64,000 nt of DNA from assembly GCA_019096065.1 (NCBI GenBank), contig JAGUCH010000005.1, positions 248,001-312,000 on the forward strand, given 5' to 3'. The notes under the pieces are model-generated. The model was not told the DNA's origin. It ran no database searches and was given only the letters and a program-made list of their open reading frames with translations. Below, in pieces: positions 23,801 to 30,072 of the stretch (position 1 is its first letter; each line of letters begins with the position of its first letter). A program made the translations under genes and the position numbers. Source of the DNA: Paracyclopina nana (Eukaryota; Arthropoda; Copepoda; Cyclopoida; Cyclopettidae).

Positions 23801-26584
23801 CAAGAATTTTGCACTTTAGGTTTTGCAAGCGACACGTGGACTACCTAAGCCCCGAGTTGTCGGGTGGGGCACGATTGCCCGAGCATTTGGAGGATCGAGG
23901 CAACCGGTTCAAGTTGGTGTTGCAACAGCTCATAAAAGACCGCTGCTTGAGCGCAGGTCAAATTGGATGCATGGACCAGCTAGCCTTACACTTAAGCCCC
24001 TCTTTGAGGGACAAACGAACTGCACCAATTCTGCTCAAGCACCAAGGACTTAAGGGGGCTCAAGCAATTGTCATTTTGGCCACAACCGCAAATGGAAAAC
24101 TTTTGCCACCTTTTCTCATTCTACAGGTAAAAATCTGGACTCTAACCAACGCTTTCAAATCCTTCGCTCAACTGAATTCTGGATTTTAAAAAACTGCGCT
24201 CAACTGAATTCTGGATTTTAAAAACTGCGCTCAATTACGTTATGCCTTTTAAATATACATTCCCTATTCACAAATCCTTTGCTTAATTCAAAAATCTGCT
24301 TTCAAATCCTTTGCTCAATGAATTCTGGATTTTAAAAAAACTGCGCTCAACTGAATTCTGGACTTTAATAAACTGGGCTCAATTATATTATGCCTTTTTA
24401 AAAGACATTTAGCTTATTTCGCTGATTTGAATTTCCTATTGACAAATCATTTGCTTAATTTAAAAATCTTGCTTTCAAAATCCTTCGCTCATTTGAGTTG
24501 GGAATCTTTTAAAAGCTTCGCTCTTAACCGTTCCAGAATCAAAAGAAAAAAAAATATCATTGTATTGTTAAAATATTTTGCTAAACCAACACTGGTTAGG
24601 AGACAGTTGCTTAGATCAATTATGAACTCACTAACATTCATTTCAAAATAACGAATTCCGGATTCTAGAGTCTTCGCTCAAAACGTTGCAACCAAATGCG
24701 AATTCCGGTCTTTTCAAAGCTTTCACTCGACTCGAATCACATCTGTTAATTCCGGACCAATTGTTTCATTTAATTTGCTCACTTAACATTCGTTGAGAGG
24801 CAAATCCGGATTTCGGTAACCCTGTGAAATCCGGATTCAAAACTAAGCTTTTCTTTGGCAAAAACATAAATGGAAAGAAATGCAGATTACAATTAATGGC
24901 CCCGCCAAATCAAAAACCTTGAAACTCACTCAAAAGTGAGCGAAGCAATAATCGTTTAGCACTGAGCGAAGCGAAAACTTTCCAAATCTCTCATTCTTCG
25001 CTCACTCAAAACTCTCCGAAATCCAGCTTGAAAACCTGAAGCACACTTTCATAAACATTTGCTCTTTTCAGCTATGAGCGCAGCACAAACTTCCGTTACT
25101 TGCTTCTAAAGTGAGCGAAGCGATAACCGTTTTTAAAGCAATAAGCGAAGCGAAAACACTCGCCAAATTTCTGCTCTTCGCTCACTCTAAATTCTCCGAA
25201 ATCCAGCTTGAAAACCTGAAGCACACACTTTAATGAACCTTCGCTTTTGAGCGCCATACAAAGATCCTAGGCTCTAAAGTGAGCGAAGCGAAAACTCGCC
25301 AAATCTCTATTCTTCGCTCACTCTTAATTCTCAGAAACCCAGCTTGAAAACCTAAAGCACACTTTGATAAACCTTCGCTCTTGTCTGAGTGAGCGCAGCA
25401 CAAACATCAGTAACTTACTTCTAAAGTGAGCGAAGCGAAAACTCGCCAAATCTCTATTCTTCGCTCACTCTATATTCTCCGAAATCCAGCTTGAAAACCT
25501 GAAGCACACTCTCATAAAATTCTTGTCTGCTATGAGCGCAAACATCCGTTACTCGCTTCAAAAGTGAGCGAAGCGCGACTTTGAAATTTTTCAAAAAATG
25601 TCGTTTTTTGCAGAGCGAAGCGAAGAACAATTTGCTCCACTTACCTGACGGCGAAGTCATCATTGCCTTGCTGAATGGCGACCCCAATTCGTGTTTGAAT
25701 GAGCGAACAATCGGCCAATGGCTGAATTTGGTCTGGTTCGCTCACGTGCCGCAGTGCAGCCTTTTGCTCGCGGATTCCTTCGCTCCTCACACGGCTTCGC
25801 TCACGCAGAAAACGCTCGTTAACCGCGGAGCTTGCCTTGCCATCATTCCATCAGCTTGCTCACAAAAACTCCAGCCTTTACACCGCGGAATTATGCACAA
25901 ATTCAAGGTGATTTTTTTCCGAATATTTCCGATCAAAATTGAATTTCGCAGTTTTCGCTCACATTCGCCGAAAAACTCGCGAGTCGCGGCGCTACCAGAG
26001 GATTTCGAAAGTCGCCAAATCCCTCCTGTTTTGGCCGAAAATGAATATTTTTGGCTGGATGTGGCCATAAAAAGGGGCAGAATTATTTTTGGGTTTGATG
26101 AGCGCAAAATTCCAATTAAACTAGAGACTGAAGCAAAAAAATTGAACTTGAACGCGAAGCTTTAAAAAATGACTTGAGTTGATTTTCAGTGAAAATTCGC
26201 AACGTGCAAAAAATGGCAAAAAAGTACTAAGAGTTTTTTCATATTTTTTGTTTTAGTTCACTTTTTTGTGGGGCAGACTCTATATTTGCTTTTTCCCGCC
26301 TTTTGCAGGAATTTGTGGAATGCATGTACCTGAAAAGTTTGGAGATGTGCTCTGATGCCAAACCAGGCAATTTGGACATTGCTAATTGGGTGGATCAGGC
26401 CTACAAATCACTCAAAAATCAGCAGGTATCTCACTTTTGGGGCGAACCGAACGCCCGCCCCCCACAACAAAAAAAGGGAATTGATTCAATCAAAAAATGC
26501 ACATTTGTTTTCAATTTCCAGGATGAGATCGAAGCAAGCTTTGTTGACACTGGAATCCTCCCTAAATCCAACTACCAGCATTAA
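5832..26584 (+). CDS. POGK/pogo-class transposase-derived protein with multiple DNA-binding modules and a degenerate DDE domain
   Basis: Twelve exons with matching phases encode about 950 residues: 5832-6011, 9363-9515, 10398-10553, 12119-12526, 13599-13956, 14953-15181, 20059-20389, 21807-22063, 23820-24126, 25614-25907, 26309-26425, 26522-26584. Order: CENP-B-type HTH (~15-75), acidic linker (~112-345), psq/Brinker-like HTH (~355-405), CENP-B-type HTH (~443-500), Brinker-like HTH (~518-566), CENP-B-type HTH (~583-640), CENP-B-type HTH (~645-700), DDE domain (~735-945). POGK-type proteins normally have one Brinker-like HTH, one CENP-B HTH and one DDE. D743 (MDQ) and D847 (LLADS) align with the first two catalytic Asp; the third (family LQPLD) is H883 (LQPLH). 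Inference: a nuclear DNA-binding protein without transposase activity. Start chosen at ATG 5832, after an in-frame TGA at 5823. Splicing is unverified. Confidence 0.8.
6050..6414. repeat. Short tandem-like array, GTCATTTCAATAAAA
   Basis: Imperfect units of about 30-50 bp repeat GTCA(C/T)TTCA(A/G)TAAAA through intron 1, starting shortly after the exon 1 donor. No coding content. Confidence 0.7.
6580..6731. mobile_element. 152-bp MITE, TIR GCCCGGTTCCAACA, TA target duplication
   Basis: Terminal repeats GCCCGGTTCCAACA and TGTTGGAACCGGGC are flanked on both sides by TA. Internal arms (CAGCATAGT... and ...ACTATGCTG) also pair. It is nested inside the 6415-7461 element. Confidence 0.8.
7083..7160 (-). 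other. Degenerate tRNA-like sequence (Arg CCT-like anticodon) with pol III boxes
   Basis: Read on the minus strand, TGGCTCAGTCAGTAGAGC matches an A box and D-arm, GGTTCGATCCC is a consensus B box, the anticodon loop is TTCCTAA (CCT), and a T-run follows the 3' end like a pol III terminator. The acceptor arms do not pair and the T-stem is partial, so it is a tRNA-derived cassette rather than a functional tRNA. Confidence 0.6.
7469..8185. mobile_element. Tc1/mariner-like non-autonomous element, ~717 bp
   Basis: A near-perfect ~50-bp terminal inverted repeat begins CAGTCTGTCCCGTAGATTTC, with weaker pairing for another ~60 bp. It is flanked by TA on both sides. The CAG start and TA duplication are typical of Tc1/mariner/pogo elements. 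The 96-codon internal minus-strand frame (7780-8070) is not a recognisable transposase. Confidence 0.85.
8188..8368. mobile_element. ~180-bp hairpin element abutting the Tc1-like element
   Basis: The arms TATATATGTAAAC..ATTATAAAACA and TGTTTTATAAATTGTTTACA are inverted. The inner arms AGTAAAAATCTCG and CGATTTTTACTTT also pair. No coding capacity. Confidence 0.7.
8964..9298. mobile_element. 335-bp MITE, TIR CCGTGCGCGCCC, TA target duplication
   Basis: The left end CCGTGCGCGCCCTAATTCAG pairs with the right end CTGAATCAGGAGGGCGCACGG (one small gap). TA flanks both ends. It ends about 65 bp upstream of exon 2 of the pogo-like gene. Confidence 0.8.
9645..10200. repeat. Low-complexity array, AAAATACTTTTTTAC
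   Basis: Simple A/T-rich repeat of AAAAATACTTTTTTACG-like units within intron 2. Open frames across it are low-complexity artefacts. Confidence 0.85.
10398..12526 (+). other. Exons 3-4: acidic low-complexity linker of the pogo-like protein
   Basis: Exon 3 (10398-10553) encodes AEQCTREEEVMQMEENLD and a Gln/Pro/Ser-rich tail. Exon 4 (12119-12526) encodes an acidic Ser/Asp/Glu-rich stretch (PEEDSEDEGD, SDELDDP, EDLDDILAEV). No domain recognised; it could be an activation or interaction region. Both joints are phase 0 with good GT/AG sites. Confidence 0.65.
11036..11770. repeat. ~20-bp tandem array, CAGAGTTTACTGAGAGTAAA
   Basis: About 35 imperfect units in intron 3, with variants AGCATAACTTAGTTTACTG and GAGTTTACCGAG forming higher-order blocks. 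It is confined to this intron within the window. Confidence 0.9.
12527..12960. repeat. Interspersed intronic element, copy 2
   Basis: Starts at the exon 4 donor and matches the dynein intron 135-518: CAGATGAGAGAGGGCTG, GTGAAAAAACT, then GTTGTAAACATCT and AATAATCAAACTGA. Divergence is substantial. Confidence 0.5.
13599..15181 (+). other. Exons 5-6: psq/Brinker-like HTH followed by a second CENP-B-type HTH
   Basis: Exon 5 (13599-13956) contains LKEEVRRYALDHTFKETAKK then FGIHHSTVSGWVKAREK, a clear helix-turn-helix of psq/Brinker type. Exon 6 (14953-15181, phase 1 in, phase 2 out) encodes VFISWLKSNRESGISVTLPK..VKDKVAQLFL..CKWFLLWNNR, which follows the pattern of a CENP-B/Tc5-type HTH. The first residues of exon 7 complete it. 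A Ser/Glu/Ala-rich linker lies between them. Confidence 0.65.
15182..18830. other. Intron 6 of the pogo-like gene, 5' part
   Basis: No exon or clear repeat recognised in this 3.6-kb stretch. Short open frames here have no conserved motif. It is mixed A/T-rich DNA with small triplet runs (AAGAAGAAC, GCTGCTGCTG near 15380-15600). Confidence 0.4.
18840..19990. repeat. ~55-60-bp tandem array, CCTCATTCTGACAAAAAGGC
   Basis: Units of CCTCATTC(TG)ACA(G)AAAAGGC..TCTTTCTAACAAAAAC(T)TACCC(C)(C)AATG repeat across the 3' part of intron 6. The array is interrupted by a MITE at 19018-19395. Both strands give repeat-derived open frames. Confidence 0.85.
19018..19395. mobile_element. MITE family M1, copy 2, with readable empty site
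   Basis: Begins AGCTTGTTATCATAAAC and ends TTTATGAGAACAAGCT; internal halves inverted as in 4181-4545. It is flanked by ATA on both sides (19015-19017, 19396-19398). The uninterrupted tandem unit at about 19628-19640 reads ACCCATAATCCC, which is the pre-insertion sequence. Confidence 0.9.
20059..22063 (+). other. Exons 7-8: Brinker-like HTH, third CENP-B-type HTH, start of fourth
   Basis: Exon 7 (20059-20389): YPPAFKLEVALHAKKYSQYA..AKIFSVARRRIFDWMRQ resembles the Brinker DNA-binding domain found in POGK-like proteins, then RGPKNRDIDQALFDWYSQRR opens a CENP-B-type HTH completed in exon 8 (21807-22063) by YGWFKRWSQRFHI. Exon 8 continues with YDDELLEWILAKFD..DPHFKASSGWALR, the fourth CENP-B-type module. 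GC content is visibly higher than in the introns. Confidence 0.75.
20390..20960. repeat. ~130-bp repeat with CCACAGTGGATTATT motif
   Basis: Intron 7 begins with CCACAGTGGATTATT at 20398, eight bases after the donor, and repeats it near 20528, 20659, 20786, 20852 and 20903, with GGCCGCATC following the first three. The intervening sequence (TATTTTCTAGGTTACTTTAT, TTGCATGCGAG) is also repeated. Confidence 0.85.
22380..23795. repeat. 14-20-bp tandem array, GAAAGTCAC(TAT...)
   Basis: About 1.4 kb of intron 8 is built from (T)GAAAGTCAC with variable 4-8-bp spacers (TATCGATGAAAGTCAC, GAACGGTGAAAGTCAC). The array runs to within 35 bp of exon 9. Confidence 0.9.
23820..26584 (+). other. Exons 9-12: DDE domain with Asp-Asp-His, and C terminus
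   Basis: Exon 9 finishes the fourth CENP-B module (FCKRH) and carries GQIGCMDQLALHLSP (first Asp) and ANGKLLPPFLI (family motif GxKLPPxxI). Exon 10 has NERTIGQWLNLVW, then LLADSFAPH (second Asp) and KLQPLHRGIMHKFK, where His sits 36 residues after the second Asp at the site of the third Asp. Exons 11-12 encode the C-terminal helix region (YLKSL...ANWVDQAYKSLKNQQ, then IEASFVDTGI), matching the conserved SFxxxGI end of pogo relatives. The stop is at 26582-26584. Confidence 0.75.
24140..25600. repeat. Intron 9 repeats: CTCAACTGAATTCTGG and GTGAGCGAAGCGAAAAC units
   Basis: The first part (24140-24400) repeats GCGCTCAACTGAATTCTGGA. The second (24890-25600) has four to five ~150-bp units containing AGTGAGCGAAGCGAAAAC, TTCTTCGCTCACTC, TCCGAAATCCAGCTTGAAAA and CTGAAGCACAC. 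The array runs up to and apparently into exon 10. Confidence 0.85.
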
Positions 26585-26890
26585 AAACCAATTGACGACA
26601 ATCACTGCATTTAAAAAGCTACGAAAATTATAAAATCTAGGTGTTTGTGTGCGTGTCTTTCATCAGCCAATAGAAATTAAGCTCAATTTTTTGTGGACTC
26701 AGTTGAACGTATATTATTTATCTATCACCACACATCATAATACAAAATATTTAATGCTGAGATTTTTCTTAGAGAGCTTTAATTGGTGGTTCAATGCAAC
26801 CAAAAAGGCCAATTTCTCATGTCGATGATCCAGCAGGGCTCGATTTGGCTTCAGCAGAAAAATTGGGAGTTTTTGGGCGCATTTGAATGT

Positions 26891-28951
26891 CTACTTCCTT
26901 CTAGGGAAGGTCCTGTATTGACTGATTTGCTTCATAAGGTCCCCTGCATTTGGGGTCTTGTAGTAGCTGTTGGGGTATGAGGTTTCAACCTTGACCTTGG
27001 GGGTCATGGCAGGTACTTGGTTGTACCTTGCCAGGTACTTTGGCAGAGGATTGCCAACACCATACTTTTCATACTTTTCAAACTCATCAATCAACTCCTT
27101 GGTTTCACCAATGTCAGCCTGAAAATGCAAGAGCTCAAAAAGTACAGAACATCCCCGAAATTTTGCTGTACAATCCTAATTCATGGACTCATTTTGAAGG
27201 CTCAGTGTTTTAATGCCTAACAATCGGTACATTAATAATAAATTATTTGCTTGAGAATGTAGGATATTTGCATCCAAAAGCTGTGATTTTGAAAAGCTTG
27301 CATACTCTTTGTAGAAACCTATTTCCAATCAGTGGAAAGCCTATTATATAGAAATCCTAACTAAATGTACATTTTGCGGAAAGCCTATTAACATTTCATG
27401 GAAAGCCTTACTAGATTTTGTGGAAAGCCTATTAACATTTCATGGAAAGCCTTACTAGATTTTGTGGAAAGTCTGTTTACAATTTGTGGAAAGCCTATTT
27501 TCATTTTGTGGAAGGCTTCACAACATTTCATGGAAAGCCTTACTAGATTTTGTGGAAAGCATCACTACATTTTGTGGAAAGCCTCTTTACATTTTATTGA
27601 TTGCCTATTTACAATTCATGGAAAGCCTAGTTATATTTTGTGGAAAGCCTTCAAATCTTGTGGTAGATCTTCAAATTATTTGTTAAGTCTACCTACATTT
27701 TATGTAAAGCCTAATTTCAACTTGTATCTTAGTTTAAAATTGAAACCCACCATTTTTTTCAAGACTGTATTCATGGTAGCTTCTCCGAGGATGTTTTTCC
27801 AAAAGTCTTGGTCTTCATCAAGGTTGAGTAGGTCATCACTTGGAGCGTTGGGATCAAGCTCATTTTCCTGTTGTTGCTCTTGGATGATCTCCTTGGTGGC
27901 TTCCAAGATTGGATTGTCATTTGGCAGCATGTAGTCTGCAAATTCGCCCATCTTCTTTTCCCTTAGAAGAGCTCTGGAAAGCTCCTCTGGACGGCCACCG
28001 TAAAATCGGAAATTGGACTGCCGTGGGTTGAACCCATAGAACCCTGAATTTCCAGCGGTACGACGGTCACCACCAGAAGCTGCTCCCGTACCGCCAAAAA
28101 AGCGGAAACCGTTGCGGGTTTTAGACAAGTAAGGGTTAAGGGAGCGCCGTCCAAGGCGTGGCACATGGTTGGCCATGTGGGCGGGGCCAAACAGCCCTCC
28201 AAACTCACCGCCCATCATACCTTCACTGGGTACAGGGTCAGCCTGAATTTGCATGACAGCCAACAAAAGCCATGTCCAAACTGTGAATTTTAAATCTACT
28301 AGACGTTAATAATGGCTAAACAAGACTTATCACATGAGCTTTCCACTACATTTTGATGTTGGAAAGCACCTAATTCAAAAACTTGCTTGATTAAGCCAGT
28401 AGCTTTTCAATATTTGTGGGGAGCATCATTGGATTTCCTGGAAAGCCTACTTTCATTTTGTGGGAAGCCAAATTGCATCTCAGGGAAAACCAATTTACAT
28501 TTTGTGGAAAGCCAATATAAATCTTGAGGAGAGCCCATTTGCATTTTTGGGAAAGCCTAATAGCATGCTGTGTTATGCCTGTTTGCATTTTGTGGAAAGC
28601 CTAATTGCATCTTGTGGAAAGCCAAATTACATAATTACATTTTTGGAAATCAAAACAACATATTGCGCAAAGCCTCATTAAATTTTGTGGAAAGCATAAA
28701 TACATTTTGTGGAAAGCATAAATACATTTTGTGGGAAGCATTATTATATTTTGTGGAAAGCCTGAATGGATTTTGTGGAAAGCAAAAATACATTTTGTGG
28801 AAAGCCTGAATGGATTTTGTGGAAAGCTTTCCAATGGTTTGTGGAAATCCACAAATGAAAAGAAAATCTATATATCTTTGGAAAGTCAAAAATTGCTCTG
28901 ATCCTTCCTAGAAGTGGACAACTAAGCATAGTTACCAAACTTCCAATCCAT
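26891..28951 (-). CDS. Ecdysis-triggering-hormone-like (VPRL-amide) prohormone
   Basis: Three exons in phase: 28951-28936 (ATG, 16 nt), 28280-27751, 27118-26891; 257 residues, no Cys. Signal peptide MDWKFVWTWLLLAVMQIQA is followed at once by a 29-residue peptide (20-48) ending NHVPRL, then Gly-Arg-Arg (49-51), an amidation plus dibasic cleavage site. A C-terminal (V/I)PR(L/I)-amide peptide right after the signal peptide is the arrangement of arthropod ecdysis-triggering hormones; pyrokinins would need FxPRL. Further RR (78-79), KK (115-116) and RRK (255-257) sites bound segments with GFRFFGG and NFRFYGGR. The rest is acidic. A TATA box (CTATATAAAA, minus strand, ~29061-29070) lies ~110 bp upstream. 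Alternative: another PRX-amide precursor. Confidence 0.65.
27330..27720. repeat. ~23-bp tandem array, TTTGTGGAAAGCCT (intron 2 of hormone gene)
   Basis: About 15 units of (A)TTTTGTGGAAAGCCTA..ACA. The same repeat occupies the other intron (28340-28870), so exon 2 is bracketed. Plus-strand open frames here are repeat artefacts. Confidence 0.85.
28340..28870. repeat. ~23-bp tandem array, TTTGTGGAAAGCCT (intron 1 of hormone gene)
   Basis: Same unit as 27330-27720, about 20 copies with more variation (CATTTTGTGGAAAGC). It ends about 65 bp before the 16-nt first exon. Confidence 0.85.
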
Positions 28952-29060
28952 GATGCTAAGTGTGAAATAGGGCAAAAATTCAAGTCAAATCCTGGCTGTC
29001 TACTCTGGCCATTTCTTAAGGCTTCAACTGGAAAGGAAGTAGAGCAGCAAGGCCTACACC

Positions 29061-29070
29061 TTTTATATAG
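29061..29070 (-). promoter_or_regulatory. TATA box of the hormone gene
   Basis: Minus strand CTATATAAAAG, ~110 bp upstream of ATG 28951. It is about 300 bp from the opposing TATA box at 29365, giving a head-to-head arrangement. Confidence 0.5.
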
Positions 29071-29364
29071 CAAGTCTGAACTTGCACTGAGTTTGTCAGC
29101 TGTTAATGAGGCTACTCTTATTTCCTTGTTGGCATCACACTCAAGCCCTCATATGCCATATTGTTGTCACAGCAGATGATGTGTCAATCAAAGATTTGTT
29201 TACTTTTGGCTCCCCACTGTGCGAAGCCAGGAACTATGATATCCCACTTCCCCCTTTGGAAAATAAATTATGAAATCATTCTTCTGTGAATGACATTGTG
29301 TATTTCTAAGTGACTGTGCTGCTTTATTTCAAATTTCATTATGACTTGAGCCTTTGTTTCAGAC

Positions 29365-29372
29365 TATAAAAG
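29365..29372 (+). promoter_or_regulatory. TATA box of the secreted Cys protein gene
   Basis: TATAAAAG, 44 bp upstream of ATG 29409, the spacing expected for a TATA promoter with a very short leader. Confidence 0.7.
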
Positions 29373-29408
29373 GGCCCGAAAAGAGAGGTTTAAACATCCA
29401 GTTCCACA

Positions 29409-29822
29409 ATGAAGTTTGCCCTTGGATTTTCCCTACTTTTGGTGGCCTTTTGTCAGGCTCGTCAAAAAGTTGAAGACATTCATCAATATGAATGTGAAGA
29501 GGTGTTGAGCAAGGCCTTTGCCAGGCTGGCCTCCGAAAGCCCCAAAAAACTGGCAACATTTCTCAAATTCTATGCCCAAACCTCGTCAGCTGAAATCTGC
29601 AAAAAGATTGGCAAGCCAGAAGGAAGTCTCAAATCTTGTGAGGAATGGGATCGAATCATTGATGAATGGAGCTCAACTATCGAAGGAGGCCAAACATTTA
29701 TGTACCTCATCGGGAAATGTTGCAAGCAACATGCTTTGGATTGTTCACCCCCATTCATTCAAGAAGTTATGAAAGCATTTCAAAAACTTAATGTCAACTA
29801 TGTTTGCAATGATAAATTGTAA
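29409..29822 (+). CDS. Small secreted Cys-containing protein, unrecognised family
   Basis: Single-exon frame of 137 residues. The N terminus MKFALGFSLLLVAFCQA is a strong signal peptide. The mature part is mostly polar and probably helical, with seven Cys (ECEE, EICKK, KSCEE, KCCKQ, LDCSP, YVCND); an odd count leaves one unpaired or able to form a dimer. No dibasic processing sites suggest a hormone. The TATA box sits 44 bp upstream. The 3' flank holds a perfect GC hairpin (29896-29918). I do not recognise the family. A single exon, a signal peptide and a good promoter make it a likely real gene. Confidence 0.75.
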   Translation: MKFALGFSLLLVAFCQARQKVEDIHQYECEEVLSKAFARLASESPKKLATFLKFYAQTSSAEICKKIGKPEGSLKSCEEWDRIIDEWSSTIEGGQTFMYLIGKCCKQHALDCSPPFIQEVMKAFQKLNVNYVCNDKL

Positions 29823-29895
29823 CAAGAGGCGTCTTTTTGCAAAATATAGATAATCAAGATTATTAGTGTATTGATTCAGCTTGAATGAAGTGTGT

Positions 29896-29918
29896 GGGGC
29901 GCGCATTCGGCGCGCCCC
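29896..29918. other. Perfect 9-bp GC hairpin in the 3' flank
   Basis: GGGGCGCGC, loop ATTCG, GCGCGCCCC, 74 bp after the stop of the secreted-protein gene, in otherwise AT-rich DNA. It could be a transcript-end or stability structure. Confidence 0.6.
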
Positions 29919-30072
29919 GAAATGCATCTTTGTCTGGTTATGGTGAGTGTTTATTGGTGACCATGGCAAAGTTTTGTAATGTGTGGTTAAAAGTGCTTTT
30001 CACCAAGGTGACAATGACCAAAACTTTTCTTACTTCTTTCATTGCATTGGGTAGTCATTGAGTTTGGTCAAA

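Noticed and set aside
5832..26584. An active autonomous pogo/Tigger transposon
   Set aside because: Twelve exons over 20.7 kb, no flanking terminal inverted repeats, and His at the third catalytic position argue for a host gene.
27398..28889. Plus- and minus-strand frames with repeated SLxxFCGKP / FHKIHSGFPQN
   Set aside because: Derived from the TTTGTGGAAAGCCT array in the hormone gene introns; the only coding part here is the minus-strand exon 2.
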